A stretch of DNA of 64,000 nucleotides from Flectobacillus major DSM 103. GTDB lineage: Bacteria; Bacteroidota; Bacteroidia; Cytophagales; Spirosomataceae. The DNA lies in NCBI RefSeq assembly GCF_000427405.1, contig NZ_ATXY01000005.1, positions 124,001-188,000 on the forward strand. Direction: 5' to 3'. Of this stretch, positions 15,914 to 26,086 are shown in pieces. Each line of letters starts with the position of its first letter. Position 1 is the stretch's first letter. A model generated the notes under the pieces. The model had not been told where the DNA came from. It was given only the letters and a program-made list of their open reading frames with translations, and searched no databases. The translations under genes and the position numbers were made by a program.

Positions 15914-18802
15914 ATGCGTAATAAAAACGCCATTATTTGGCTTACAGGCATTGTTTCGGCTTTATGCCTTTTTTTCTTATCATTTACTTGGAAAGCCAAC
16001 CAAATTCGTAAAGAAGCTATCGAATATGCTACTAATGCCGATGGAAAACTCGACCCAAGCCGAAAAACCCGTTATATAGATTCGTTGTGGCGAAAACCCG
16101 TATATTGGAGCTATACCCTACAAGATGTAACCACTTATGCTCTTCAAAAAGGACTTGACCTAGAGGGTGGTTTGCATGCTGTTATTGAAGTTTCATCTGT
16201 AGAAATTATTAGGGCTTTATCAGGAAAAAGTACCGACCCCAATTTTGAAAAAGCTTTACAGTTGGCTAGCCAAGCTCAAGTTAATTCTAATAAACCTTTT
16301 AGTGATTTGTTTTTTGAGGCTTTTGCCAAAGTTGCTCCTCAACAACGTTTATCGACTATCTTCAGTAATTCGGTAAATCATGAAAAACTCAATGCGTCGT
16401 CGTCGGATACTCAAGTAAAAAAAGTAATAAATAAAGAAATAGATGGAGCAGTTGACCGTGTTTACAAAATTATTCAAGCTCGTATTGATAAATTTGGCGT
16501 GGCTAACCCCAATATTCAACGATTGCCAGGTACTAATCGCATACAGGTTGAGCTACCAGGAGTAGACAACCCTGAGCGTGCCAGAAAACTATTATCAGGC
16601 TCGGCCAAATTAGAGTTTGTCGAAGTTGCCGAAATCAATGAATGGGGTGCGAGTTTATCGGCTTTGGATGAATATTTGACTGCTGCCGAAAAACTTAAAG
16701 ACAACAATACCACAACTGTAGACTCATCGGCTGCTTTGGCCAATAAATTGGGCAAAACTAAAAAGGACAGTGCCCAGTCGTCGGCTTTGACTAAATTATT
16801 GATACCTTTAGACAACCAAGGCCGTACTTGGGGGGCTTTCAGAAAAGATACAGCCAAAGTAAATGAGCTGTTGCACCGTCCAGAAGTGAAAGTTTTATTC
16901 CCTTCCAATATTACTTTGCTTTGGTATGCCAAAGGAATTGTGGCAGACAACGGCGATGAAATTATTCAACTAGAAGCTGTCAAAAAAGCGGAAGGTCAAA
17001 AAGCTTTATTGGAAGGCGATGTTATTACCGATGCCTCGCAGGATTTTGACCCTAACAACCGCCCAGAGGTTAGTATGGTAATGAATGCAACAGGTGCTAG
17101 AATCTGGAAAAATATAACAGCAGCCAGTATTGGTAAGCGTATTGCTATTGTTCTTGACAATTATGTTTATTCAGCTCCAGTAATCAATGGCGAAATCCCA
17201 GGAGGTCGTTCATCTATCACAGGGTCGTTTAGTATTGAAGAAGCCAAAGACTTGGCCAATGTCCTGAAAGCAGGTAAACTACCTGCTCCAACACGACTCG
17301 TTGAAGATGCTTTCATTGGGCCTTCTTTAGGTGAAGAAGCCATCAATCAAGGGTATTTATCCATGGGGCTAGGCCTTGCCTTAGTGGTGATATTTATGAT
17401 TGGTTATTATGGAAAAGCTGGTTGGATGGCCAATTTGGCACTTCTTTTCAACATCTTCTTTATTTGTGGTATCCTTGTTCAAATACAGGCCGCCCTTACC
17501 TTGCCTGGTATTGCAGGTATTGTACTTACCTTAGGTATGGCTGTTGATGCCAACGTACTTATCAATGAACGTATTCGGGAAGAGTTACACCGAGGGCATG
17601 GGCTTCTGAAGTCTATACAAATAGGGTATGAAAAAGCCCTTTCGGCGATTATTGATGGGCAAGTAACTACTGTACTAATCGGTGTTATTCTTATTCTTTT
17701 TGGAACAGGCTCGGTAAAAGGCTTTGGGGTAACTCTTTGTATAGGTTTGGTAACATCGGTATTTACGGCTGTTTATATTTCACATATTCTGATAGATTGG
17801 ATGGCTAAAAGAGCCATTAAGCAAGGCAAAGAACACGAAATTACGTTTGAAACGTTTATCTCTAAAGACCTCTTCAAGGGTATGAATTTTGACTTTATTG
17901 GTAAAAGAAAGGCTTCTTATTTCTTTTCGTGGGGGCTTATTGTCCTTGGTGCTATTGTACTGACTATTCAGGGAGGGTTTAACCTTGGGGTAGACTTCAA
18001 AGGTGGCCGCTCGTATGTGGTACAATTTGCCAAACCTCTTGAGGCTGGTATCGTAAAAGATGCCCTAAAAGATAATTTTGATGAAAAAGGTGTAGAAGTA
18101 AAAACCTTTAATGGTGATACCAAACTCAAAATTACAACTTCGTATTTGGTTGAGGATGAATCTATTAAAGCTAATCAAATCGTAAGAACAGCTTTAGAAA
18201 ATGGATTGAAAGAATTTGCTAGTGCAAAACCCATTATTATTTCCGAATCAAAAGTTGGGGCAACTATTGCCGATGATATTCTCAAGCAGTCATTTGTGTC
18301 GGTAGGATATGCCCTCATTGCTATATTTATTTATATTCTGATTCGTTTCCGCAAGTGGCAATACTCATTGGGTGGTATTATTGCTCTTACACACGACACC
18401 CTTGTTGTTTTGGGTATGGTAGGAATTGTGCGGTTATTTGGTTTTGAACTCGAAATCGACCAAATCTTTATTGCAGCAGTATTAACCGTAATTGGCTATT
18501 CGATTAACGATACGGTAGTAGTTTTTGACCGTATTCGTGAAGAAATAGGGGTAAATGCCGACCTGAGCGACAGAGAATTAATCATCAAAACTATCAATAG
18601 CTCTATTAATCATACCATGAGCCGTACAGTTATGACAGCTACAACAGTATTTTTGGTAGTAACAGTATTGCTTTTGTTGGGTGGCGATGTACTTCGAGGA
18701 TTTTCGTTTGCTATGTTTGTCGGTGTAGTTTTTGGGGCTTATTCGTCCATTTTTGTGGCGGCGCCTATCATTATTGACTTAGGTACAAAAAAGAAAAAAT
18801 AA
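15914..18802 (+). CDS. secDF: SecDF fused protein translocase subunit
   Basis: 962 residues, a natural SecD-SecF fusion typical of Bacteroidota. One N-terminal helix is followed by a large periplasmic SecD P1 region (KGLDLEGGLHAVIEV near 78, GVANPNIQRLPGTNRIQVELPG near 195), the SecD membrane bundle (residues about 480-640, GMAVDANVLINERIREEL), then SecF (from about 655; GVDFKGGRSYVVQF, VIGYSINDTVVVFDRIREE). The Asp residues in the two membrane motifs are the proton-coupling positions known for SecD/SecF. It pulls secreted proteins out of SecYEG using the proton gradient. A strong terminator follows. Confidence 0.97.
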   Translation: MRNKNAIIWLTGIVSALCLFFLSFTWKANQIRKEAIEYATNADGKLDPSRKTRYIDSLWRKPVYWSYTLQDVTTYALQKGLDLEGGLHAVIEVSSVEIIRALSGKSTDPNFEKALQLASQAQVNSNKPFSDLFFEAFAKVAPQQRLSTIFSNSVNHEKLNASSSDTQVKKVINKEIDGAVDRVYKIIQARIDKFGVANPNIQRLPGTNRIQVELPGVDNPERARKLLSGSAKLEFVEVAEINEWGASLSALDEYLTAAEKLKDNNTTTVDSSAALANKLGKTKKDSAQSSALTKLLIPLDNQGRTWGAFRKDTAKVNELLHRPEVKVLFPSNITLLWYAKGIVADNGDEIIQLEAVKKAEGQKALLEGDVITDASQDFDPNNRPEVSMVMNATGARIWKNITAASIGKRIAIVLDNYVYSAPVINGEIPGGRSSITGSFSIEEAKDLANVLKAGKLPAPTRLVEDAFIGPSLGEEAINQGYLSMGLGLALVVIFMIGYYGKAGWMANLALLFNIFFICGILVQIQAALTLPGIAGIVLTLGMAVDANVLINERIREELHRGHGLLKSIQIGYEKALSAIIDGQVTTVLIGVILILFGTGSVKGFGVTLCIGLVTSVFTAVYISHILIDWMAKRAIKQGKEHEITFETFISKDLFKGMNFDFIGKRKASYFFSWGLIVLGAIVLTIQGGFNLGVDFKGGRSYVVQFAKPLEAGIVKDALKDNFDEKGVEVKTFNGDTKLKITTSYLVEDESIKANQIVRTALENGLKEFASAKPIIISESKVGATIADDILKQSFVSVGYALIAIFIYILIRFRKWQYSLGGIIALTHDTLVVLGMVGIVRLFGFELEIDQIFIAAVLTVIGYSINDTVVVFDRIREEIGVNADLSDRELIIKTINSSINHTMSRTVMTATTVFLVVTVLLLLGGDVLRGFSFAMFVGVVFGAYSSIFVAAPIIIDLGTKKKK

Positions 18803-18843
18803 CCACTATATATTTAAGGAGTTTGGTTTGTAGCACCTGCTAT

Positions 18844-18877
18844 TTCCTCTTAGTGAGCCACTAAGAGGAAGCTCCTT
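18844..18877 (+). terminator. intrinsic terminator after secDF
   Basis: TTCCTCTTAGTG (18844-18855) pairs perfectly with CACTAAGAGGAA (18859-18870) over a 3-base loop, then GCTCCTTTT. Confidence 0.7.
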
Positions 18878-19009
18878 TTATAGACGTTACAGTTCTACTC
18901 AGTATACCTATTCTTCTCTATTTGCTGTTTTTTGCCCAATTTTTTTATTCAATGTTCGTAAAATTATTTTAATAAAAAATAAGATTATATCAATTTTATG
19001 CAAAAATTA

Positions 19010-19024
19010 GTCAACAATATTGAC
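19010..19024. promoter_or_regulatory. inverted repeat upstream of efflux operon 1
   Basis: GTCAA-CAATA-TTGAC: perfect 5-bp arms, 110 bases before the tolC-like start. No regulator gene is adjacent, so the binding protein is unknown; half-sites resemble those found upstream of marR at 48696, but in opposite order. Confidence 0.3.
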
Positions 19025-19134
19025 CAATTCGTCTCAAACGCCAGATTTTGTTGAACGAATCTTTTTTCAAAGGCGTTGTTGATATATGTTTTACCTAAAT
19101 GAACATTTTTTAAACTTTATTAACAGCTAATTTC

Positions 19135-20514
19135 ATGTACAATATGCGTAACATCGGAAGATTGTTGCCGAAACTGTTTTTTACAGTCCTATGCTTGCTT
19201 AGGTTTTCTTCGGACATTTATTCCCAAAATCAGCTCGCCCCAACTCCTGTCGGAAGTACATCGAGCAAACCCGAAACCCTGGACAATGCTACGCTTGAGA
19301 ATATTATTCAATATGCCATCAAGCATCAGCCACAAATCCAACAATCGATTATTGACCAGAAGGTCGTTGAAAATACCATTAAAAGTAAACTTGCCGATTG
19401 GTATCCCCAAATCAACTTCAACTACAACCTGCAGCATAACTTCTTGGTTCAAACCAGTATTATTGCAGGCAACCCTGTCAAGTTAGGCGTAGATAATACC
19501 TCGGCAGCACAGTTTAGTCTTTCGCAAAGTATTTTTAACAGAGACGTTTTGTTGGCAAACAGAACCCAAAACGATGTTCGACAACAAGCATCACAAACTG
19601 TTACCAATAATAAAATTACAGTGACGGCCAACGTTGCCAAGGCCTTTTATGCGGTGTTGGCTACTCAGCAACAAATTGCTGTATCGGAAGGTGATATTAT
19701 TCGTTTGGAAAAAAGCTTGAAAGATGCCAAAAACCAATACAATGCAGGAACAAGCGATAAAATCGACTTTAAAAGAGTAACGATTGCCCTCAATAATACC
19801 CTTGCTACCAAAAAAAGCAACGAAGAGTTATTGAAAGCCCGAGTTCAAAACCTGAAGGCGTTGATGGGTTATCCAGAAGCTGAGCCTCTTACTATTGTAT
19901 ACAACCCTGAAGCAATGGAGTTAGAAATTGCTCTTGATACTACACAAAAGGCAGATGTTCCTTCACGTATCGAGTTCCAGCAATTACAAACTCTCAAAAG
20001 ACTTCGTGAAGCCGATTTGAATTATAATAAGTGGAGTTATTTGCCTACTGTAGCATTCAACGGGGCTTATAACCTTAACTTTTTGAACAACTCTTTTGGC
20101 GATTTATATAACCGTAATTATCCCAACTCTTTTGCGGCTATTACACTTTCGTTACCTATTTTTCAGGGAGGAAAACGCAAAAACAATATCAATTCGGCCG
20201 AATGGCAACTCAAACGCCTTGAATGGGATATTACCAGCCTCAAGTTATCTATCAATGCCGAATACCAACAGGCTTTGGCTACTTACAAAAGCAATTTGAC
20301 GGTATTTTTATCACAAAAAGAAAATATGGAATTGGCCAAAGAAGTATACGACCTTGTTCAGTTACAGTACCGTTCGGGTATCAAAACCTATTTGGAAGTT
20401 ATTACCTCCGAAACAGATTTACGCTCGGCTCGAATCAATTATTACAACTCCCTATATTTGGTGTTGTCGAGCAAAGTAGACGTACAAAAAGCTCTAGGTC
20501 AATTCAATTATTAG
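19135..20514 (+). CDS. TolC-family outer-membrane efflux protein
   Basis: 459 residues with a signal peptide (LFFTVLCLLRFSSDIYSQ). Two OEP repeats are visible, starting at TLENIIQYAIKHQPQIQQSI near 53 and RIEFQQLQTLKRLREADLNYNKW near 280, with long amphipathic coiled-coil helices and LSLPIFQGGKRKNNIN near 340. It forms the exit duct of a tripartite pump with the adaptor and RND permease encoded next. Met4 is an alternative start. First gene of a three-gene operon; the adaptor starts 23 bases after its stop. Confidence 0.93.
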   Translation: MYNMRNIGRLLPKLFFTVLCLLRFSSDIYSQNQLAPTPVGSTSSKPETLDNATLENIIQYAIKHQPQIQQSIIDQKVVENTIKSKLADWYPQINFNYNLQHNFLVQTSIIAGNPVKLGVDNTSAAQFSLSQSIFNRDVLLANRTQNDVRQQASQTVTNNKITVTANVAKAFYAVLATQQQIAVSEGDIIRLEKSLKDAKNQYNAGTSDKIDFKRVTIALNNTLATKKSNEELLKARVQNLKALMGYPEAEPLTIVYNPEAMELEIALDTTQKADVPSRIEFQQLQTLKRLREADLNYNKWSYLPTVAFNGAYNLNFLNNSFGDLYNRNYPNSFAAITLSLPIFQGGKRKNNINSAEWQLKRLEWDITSLKLSINAEYQQALATYKSNLTVFLSQKENMELAKEVYDLVQLQYRSGIKTYLEVITSETDLRSARINYYNSLYLVLSSKVDVQKALGQFNY

Positions 20515-20537
20515 TACTTAAAACTCTAAGAATTACT

Positions 20538-21668
20538 ATGTTATTCCATAAATCAGCAACATACACAGCATTTTTAGGACTTATTTTATTGAGTTCGTGC
20601 TCAGATAATAAAGCAGGTCAAGCTCCACAAGGCCCAGCGGCCGTTCCTGTTACTATTGAAGAAGTAAAAATTACCGATGCTTCGTATCACGACGAATACC
20701 CTGCTACCGTAACAGCCTTAGATATGGTAGAGCTACGCCCACAAGTAAGTGGTTATATTTTGGGGGTTCATTTTAGCGACGGAGCACGTGTACGCAAAGG
20801 GCAATTATTATATACTATTGATACACAGCTATATGAAGCCAACTACGACCAAGCTGTAGCTAACCTCAATGTACAAGAAGCAAATTTGGCGAAAGCCCAA
20901 AAAGATGCAAATCGTTATCATGAACTAGCCAAAAACGATGCCGTTGCCAAACAGTTGGTAGACAACGCAGATGCAGCCTTAGAAGCAGCTCAAAGACAAG
21001 TAGAAGCCTCAAAAGCCAATATTCGGAGTGTACAAACCAATGTGCGTTATACCAAAATTTATGCTCCTTTTGATGGTACAATTGGTATTTCGGCAGTAAA
21101 AAAAGGAACAGCCGTTACTGCTGGACAAACCCTTTTGAATACTGTTTCGACTGATAACCAATTGGCGGTAGATTTTAATGTAGACCAAAAAGAAATTTTC
21201 AAATTTGCTAATTTATTACAAAAGAAAGCTTCAGGTAATGACTCCACTTTTACGCTAGCCTTTAACGGAGAAAAATATCCTTATGTTGGGAAATTAGCTT
21301 TTCTTGACCGTGCCGTTGACCCACAAACAGGTACTATCAAAACCCGTTTGGTATTTCCAAATCCTAACAACCTTCTTAGAGCAGGCATGAGTGGAACAGT
21401 ACGGGTACTTTCAACGTCAAAAGAAGCCGTCTTGATTCCTTACAAAGCTATTTCTGAGCAGTTGGGCGAGTTTTTTGTATATGTACCAACCGACAGCAGT
21501 AAAGTAACCCAACGACGTGTTGATTTAGGAACTGCCATTGGCACAAACGTAATTATCAAAAATGGATTAAAAAGAGGAGAACGCCTTATTGTAGAAGGTA
21601 TTCAGAACTTACGTGAAGGAGCTGTTTATATAACTGAAGTTCCAGCGGCTGCACCTGCCAAAAAGTAA
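20538..21668 (+). CDS. RND efflux periplasmic adaptor lipoprotein
   Basis: 376 residues from the ATG at 20538; a longer frame overlapping the tolC-like gene exists but has no meaningful sequence. The leader ends in a lipobox (LLSSC). The membrane-fusion-protein layout is clear: beta-barrel/lipoyl half (VELRPQVSGYILGVHFSDGARVRKGQLLYTID), an alpha-hairpin with heptad-like Ala/Gln-rich helices (about 105-165), the second lipoyl half (APFDGTIGISAVKKGTAVTAGQ), then barrel and membrane-proximal domains. It links the TolC-like duct with the RND pump. Middle gene of the operon. Confidence 0.94.
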   Translation: MLFHKSATYTAFLGLILLSSCSDNKAGQAPQGPAAVPVTIEEVKITDASYHDEYPATVTALDMVELRPQVSGYILGVHFSDGARVRKGQLLYTIDTQLYEANYDQAVANLNVQEANLAKAQKDANRYHELAKNDAVAKQLVDNADAALEAAQRQVEASKANIRSVQTNVRYTKIYAPFDGTIGISAVKKGTAVTAGQTLLNTVSTDNQLAVDFNVDQKEIFKFANLLQKKASGNDSTFTLAFNGEKYPYVGKLAFLDRAVDPQTGTIKTRLVFPNPNNLLRAGMSGTVRVLSTSKEAVLIPYKAISEQLGEFFVYVPTDSSKVTQRRVDLGTAIGTNVIIKNGLKRGERLIVEGIQNLREGAVYITEVPAAAPAKK

Positions 21669-21726
21669 GTAAATGAATCGTGGTACAAGCCACCTCGTTA
21701 TTTTTAATACTTAAAACATATTTCTT

Positions 21727-24700
21727 ATGATAGCTGATGTTTTTATAAAAAGACCTATCACTGCCATTGTTACATCTATAGTAATTGTAATAGTTGGAGT
21801 TATAGCACTTACCACTTTACCTGTAGCTCAATACCCCGATATTACCCCGCCAACCGTAACAGTAACTGGTAATTTTACGGGTGCCGATGCTCAGACAGTA
21901 GAACAAACCACTACAACGCCTATCGAAACCCAAATCAACGGTACGCCAGGCATGACCTATATGTCGAGTAATAGTACCAGTAGTGGACAAAGTAGTATCA
22001 ACGTAACTTTTGATATTGGTACTAATGTTGATATTGCTGCCCTCGACGTACAAAACCGTGTATCGGTAGCTCAGCCGACTTTGCCCGATGCCGTAAAACG
22101 TCTTGGTTTGACTGTACGTAAACGTAACCCAAGTATCATGATGGCCTTGGCTTTGTATTCGCCACAAGGTACACACGATGCCAAATTTATTGGTAACTAT
22201 GCCAATATTTACCTAAAAGATGCCCTACAAAGAGTAAAAGGTGTAGGTGATATTGTATCAAGAGCTGATGACTTCGGGATGAGGATTTGGTTAAACCCTG
22301 AAAAATTAGCCAACCTCAGAATGACCCCTGCCGATGTAACGGCCGCTTTGGCCGAACAAAACTTACAAGTAGCCGCAGGTACGGTAGGGGGGAATCCTCA
22401 GCCAAGCAATCAGGCTTTTGAATACAGTGTATTGACAAACAGTAGGTTAAACAAAAAAGAACAATTCGACGACATTATTGTGAGGTCTTCGCCTGCTACA
22501 GGAAGTGTGGTTTATTTGAAAGATGTAGCTCGTGTAGAATTGGGTCGTTTTGACTATGGTGTCAACGCATTTGTTTCGGGCAAGCCTGCTGCTTTTGTAA
22601 TTATTTATTTGGCTCCTGGTGGTAATACCCTCGACACATACAATGGCGTAATGAAAGCTTTAACAGAAATGAAAAAGACTTTCCCAAAAGATTTAGATTA
22701 CGTTGTTCCGCTCGAATCGGCATCGGTAGTAAAGGTATCTATCGAAGAGGTAATACACACCCTTGTTGAAGCCCTTATCTTGGTGGTATTGGTGGTATTT
22801 TTATTTCTTCAAAACTGGCGTGCTACGCTTATTCCTATATTAGCTATTCCGGTGTCGTTGATTGGTACGTTTATATTCTTTATTCCTTTTGGTTTTACGA
22901 TTAACACCCTTACGTTATTTGCTTTTGTACTGGCCATTGGTATTGTAGTCGATGATGCCATTGTAGTGGTAGAAGCCGTTCAGCATAATATGGACGAACA
23001 CGGGATGACTCCAAAAGAAGCAACAGCCAAGGCTATGAAAGATATTTCTGGCCCAGTAATTGCCATTGCCCTTATCTTGGCGGCGGTATTTGTGCCAGTA
23101 AGTTTTGTACCGGGTATTGTTGGCCGTTTGTATCAGCAGTTTGCAATTACGATTGCGGTTTCGGTAATTCTTTCGGCATTTGTGGCTCTTTCATTAACGC
23201 CAGCTTTGTGTTCTATTATGTTGAAACCAACCAAGGGCAAAGATGAAAAGAAAAACTGGTTAGAGAAGTTCTTTGTATGGTTCAATATTCGTTTTGAAAA
23301 ACTTTCTTTTGCTTATACACGTGGTGTAGCCAAATGGATTAAGGCTACTCCTTTGGTATTGGTAATGATGGTTTGTTTGTTTGTAGGCTTATTTTTCTTA
23401 TTCAAAAACAAAGCTACTGGCTTTATTCCAACCGAAGATGAAGGCCGTTTGTATGTAACGTATGAAATGCCCGAAGCTACTTCTACAAGCCGTAACGTAG
23501 CCTTGTTTCAAACTATTATGAAACGCCTCGAAACCGTCCCAGAGGTGCGTGTAGTTGGGGGTATTGCAGGCTTGAACATCGTAAGTTTCTCAAACAAAAC
23601 CAATGTTGGTACTTTCTTTGTCAACCTAAAACCTTGGTCGGATCGTGAGGGCAAAGAACACCATGTACAAAGTGTAATAGAACAGATCAAGAAAAAAACG
23701 GCTGATATTAAAGAAGCTAGGGTGTTACCGATTGCTCCTCCTGCTATTCCGGGCTTGGGGCAAACGGCAGGTTTTACCTTTGAATTGCAACAAACCACTA
23801 GCCCCGACAATATTCAGCAATTTGAGAAGGTTGCCCGAAATTTCTTGGCCGAACTCAACAAACGCCCTGAAATAGGTATGGCCTATACGTTCTTTAGTTC
23901 AAGAACGCCAAGTTATCAAATCGATGTTGACCGTGACCAAGCCAAAAAGCAAGGGGTTCAGGTATCTGAAATCTTTGGTACATTGTCTACGTTGCTGGGT
24001 AGCTCGTATGTCAACGACTTTACGCTATATGGCCGTAACTTTAGGGTAATGGTACAAGCCGATAGTAGCTACCGCTCGTCGCTGGAAAGAATCGAGAAGT
24101 TTTATGTACGCAATACAGCAGGCAATATGATTCCTTTGAAAGCTTTGGTAAAAGCCAAAGTAGTAGAAAATGCCGCTTTGATTTCGCACTATAATGTATA
24201 TCGTGCTATCGAAATCAACGGTTCGCCAAAGCCAGGCTTTAGTAGTGGTCAAGCTATTCAGGCTTTACAAGAAGTTGCTGCTAGTACTTTACCTGTTGGG
24301 TATTCATACGAATTTTCGGGGATGAGTCGCGAGGAAATCAAGGCTGGCGATAGTACTACGGCAATTTTTGCCATTTCGATTGTCTTTGTATTCTTATTCT
24401 TGGCAGCCTTGTACGAAAGTTGGTCTATTCCTTTCTCGGTATTATTTGCAGTACCAGTTGGGGCATTTGGTTCAATTCTAACATTGACATTATTGCCCAA
24501 CTTATCAAACAATATTTATGCCCAAATCGGTTTGATTACCTTGATTGGTTTGGCTGCCAAAAATGCTATTTTGATTGTAGAATTTGCCAAAGAGCGTGTC
24601 GATAAAGGTATGGAACTAATTGCTGCTACCTTAGAGGCCGTCCAGTTGCGTTTGCGACCAATCATTATGACATCGCTTGCCTTTATTCTTGGGGTATTGC

Positions 24701-24885
24701 CTTTGGCTTTTGCTAGTGGTGCTGCCGCAGAATCACGCAAAACAATAGGCTGGACAGTATTTGGAGGTATGATGGCCGCTACTTCGTTGGCTATCTTTAT
24801 TGTACCAGTGTTGTTTGTTGTTATTGAAAAAATAGCTAACAAAAAACAACATTCAAAAACAGTAGCTACCGACGAGGCAAAATAA
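21727..24885 (+). CDS. RND multidrug efflux permease (HAE1/AcrB type)
   Basis: 1052 residues, full length for the family. Start MIADVFIKRPITA, large periplasmic loops after TM1 and TM7, and the TM4 proton-relay pair in LAIGIVVDDAIVVVEAV near residue 400. The relay Lys lies in LIGLAAKNAILIVEFAKE near 945. It exports amphiphilic compounds to the outside by proton antiport together with the preceding adaptor and duct. Gap to the adaptor gene is 58 bases. No local regulator gene is present, in contrast with the second RND operon in this window. A clear terminator follows. Confidence 0.96.
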   Translation: MIADVFIKRPITAIVTSIVIVIVGVIALTTLPVAQYPDITPPTVTVTGNFTGADAQTVEQTTTTPIETQINGTPGMTYMSSNSTSSGQSSINVTFDIGTNVDIAALDVQNRVSVAQPTLPDAVKRLGLTVRKRNPSIMMALALYSPQGTHDAKFIGNYANIYLKDALQRVKGVGDIVSRADDFGMRIWLNPEKLANLRMTPADVTAALAEQNLQVAAGTVGGNPQPSNQAFEYSVLTNSRLNKKEQFDDIIVRSSPATGSVVYLKDVARVELGRFDYGVNAFVSGKPAAFVIIYLAPGGNTLDTYNGVMKALTEMKKTFPKDLDYVVPLESASVVKVSIEEVIHTLVEALILVVLVVFLFLQNWRATLIPILAIPVSLIGTFIFFIPFGFTINTLTLFAFVLAIGIVVDDAIVVVEAVQHNMDEHGMTPKEATAKAMKDISGPVIAIALILAAVFVPVSFVPGIVGRLYQQFAITIAVSVILSAFVALSLTPALCSIMLKPTKGKDEKKNWLEKFFVWFNIRFEKLSFAYTRGVAKWIKATPLVLVMMVCLFVGLFFLFKNKATGFIPTEDEGRLYVTYEMPEATSTSRNVALFQTIMKRLETVPEVRVVGGIAGLNIVSFSNKTNVGTFFVNLKPWSDREGKEHHVQSVIEQIKKKTADIKEARVLPIAPPAIPGLGQTAGFTFELQQTTSPDNIQQFEKVARNFLAELNKRPEIGMAYTFFSSRTPSYQIDVDRDQAKKQGVQVSEIFGTLSTLLGSSYVNDFTLYGRNFRVMVQADSSYRSSLERIEKFYVRNTAGNMIPLKALVKAKVVENAALISHYNVYRAIEINGSPKPGFSSGQAIQALQEVAASTLPVGYSYEFSGMSREEIKAGDSTTAIFAISIVFVFLFLAALYESWSIPFSVLFAVPVGAFGSILTLTLLPNLSNNIYAQIGLITLIGLAAKNAILIVEFAKERVDKGMELIAATLEAVQLRLRPIIMTSLAFILGVLPLAFASGAAAESRKTIGWTVFGGMMAATSLAIFIVPVLFVVIEKIANKKQHSKTVATDEAK

Positions 24886-24908
24886 GCCCCATAGCATACT
24901 TTTATATC

Positions 24909-24944
24909 AACCCCGTTGAGTTTTTGGACTCAACGGGGTTTTGT
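24909..24944 (+). terminator. intrinsic terminator after efflux operon 1
   Basis: AACCCCGTTGAGT (24909-24921) pairs perfectly with ACTCAACGGGGTT (24928-24940), followed by TTGTTT. Confidence 0.8.
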
Positions 24945-25074
24945 TTGGTAGCCAAGTAATCGTACAAAGTATATTTTCAAAATCTCAATACCTACTTATT
25001 CTCTACAAAACAGTATTAGTAATAGGGAGATTTTTACTAAATTTTAGCTCAATTTTTAATACTTATTTCAAAAC

Positions 25075-26037
25075 ATGAAAAAACTTTTGTACGTTACCTA
25101 TTTCTTGCTCTATACTTCGGCTATCTTGGCTCAAACGGCTGGTAATCCTGTATTTAAAGGCTGGTATGCCGACCCCGAAGGAATTATTTTTGGAAAAAAA
25201 TACTGGATTTATCCTACATATTCTGCTCCTTACAATAAGCAAGTTTTCTTCGATGCGTTTTCTTCTACAGATTTAGTAACATGGACTAAGCACGAAAGAA
25301 TTTTGGATACTACTGCCATAAAATGGGCGAAAAGAGCCGTATGGGCTCCTTCTATTATTGAAAAAGATGGAAAATACTTTTTGTTTTTTGGAGCAAACGA
25401 TATCCAAAACGATAATGAATACGGTGGTATTGGTATAGCTGTAGCCGATAACCCTGCTGGCCCCTTCAAAGATTATTTGAATAAACCCCTCATTGATAAA
25501 TTTCATAACGGGGCACAGCCTATCGACCAGTTTGTTTTTAAAGATAAAGATGAATATTACTTGATTTATGGCGGTTGGAGACACTGTAATATAGCTCATT
25601 TGAAAAAGGACTTTACGGGTTTTATTCCTTTTGAAGATGGTAAGATATTCAAAGAAATTACGCCAGAAAATTATGTCGAAGGCCCTTTTATGTTTAAAAA
25701 AGATGGCAAATATTATTTTATGTGGTCGGAAGGTGGCTGGACAGGCCCCAACTATAGTGTAGCATACGCCATAGCAGACTCGCCTTTTGGCCCATTTAAG
25801 CGTATCGGTAAAATACTGCAACAAGACCCAAAAATTGGTACTGGTGCAGGACACCATTCTGTAATTCATGACCCCAAAAGTAAAGATTGGTATATTGTAT
25901 ATCATAGAAGACCCCTCGACCAGACCGACGGAAATGCCCGTGTAACGTGTATTGACCAAATGTTTTTTGATAAAAACGGACTTATCAAACCTGTTGTTAT
26001 CACAAACGAGGGTGTTAAAAAGAACACAATCAAATAA
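25075..26037 (+). CDS. GH43-family glycoside hydrolase, secreted
   Basis: 320 residues with a signal peptide (KKLLYVTYFLLYTSAILAQ). Five-bladed beta-propeller of GH43 with the three acidic catalytic positions: Asp in WYADPEG near 33, Asp in PIDQFVF near 148 and Glu in YVEGPFMF near 207. DNPAGPF and DSPFGPF repeats are typical of the fold. The family acts on arabinose or xylose side groups of plant polysaccharides; specificity is not decidable here. It sits between the efflux operon and a convergent Fic gene, apparently as a single-gene unit, and a second GH43 lies at 33258. Confidence 0.85.
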   Translation: MKKLLYVTYFLLYTSAILAQTAGNPVFKGWYADPEGIIFGKKYWIYPTYSAPYNKQVFFDAFSSTDLVTWTKHERILDTTAIKWAKRAVWAPSIIEKDGKYFLFFGANDIQNDNEYGGIGIAVADNPAGPFKDYLNKPLIDKFHNGAQPIDQFVFKDKDEYYLIYGGWRHCNIAHLKKDFTGFIPFEDGKIFKEITPENYVEGPFMFKKDGKYYFMWSEGGWTGPNYSVAYAIADSPFGPFKRIGKILQQDPKIGTGAGHHSVIHDPKSKDWYIVYHRRPLDQTDGNARVTCIDQMFFDKNGLIKPVVITNEGVKKNTIK

Positions 26038-26047
26038 CCCTATGAAA

Positions 26048-26083
26048 TTGAGTGTTTATTGGCTGAAACCAATAAACACTCAA
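26048..26083. terminator. bidirectional hairpin between convergent GH43 and fic genes
   Basis: TTGAGTGTTTATTGG (26048-26062) pairs perfectly over 15 bp with 26069-26083 across a CTGAAA loop, four bases from the fic stop codon and eleven from the GH43 stop. Confidence 0.7.
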
Positions 26084-26086
26084 TAA

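Larger units (their letters stand above)
18803..19134. other. intergenic region upstream of the first efflux operon
   Basis: 332 bases with no gene. It holds the secDF terminator, an inverted repeat GTCAACAATATTGAC at 19010-19024 that could be an operator, and AACGCC/GGCGTT (19037-19042 and 19072-19077) that could close a leader stem around 19037-19077. Confidence 0.5.

Noticed and set aside
15796-15999. 67-codon minus-strand frame across the secDF start
   Set aside because: It is antisense to the secDF start and intergenic DNA, with no motif.
20223-20537. N-terminal extension of the first efflux adaptor
   Set aside because: The stretch overlaps the tolC-like gene in another frame and precedes a clear lipoprotein leader starting at 20538.
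25273-25959. 228-codon antisense frame inside the first GH43 gene
   Set aside because: Long, but the plus strand encodes a complete GH43 with signal peptide and three catalytic acids; the antisense protein looks like nothing known.
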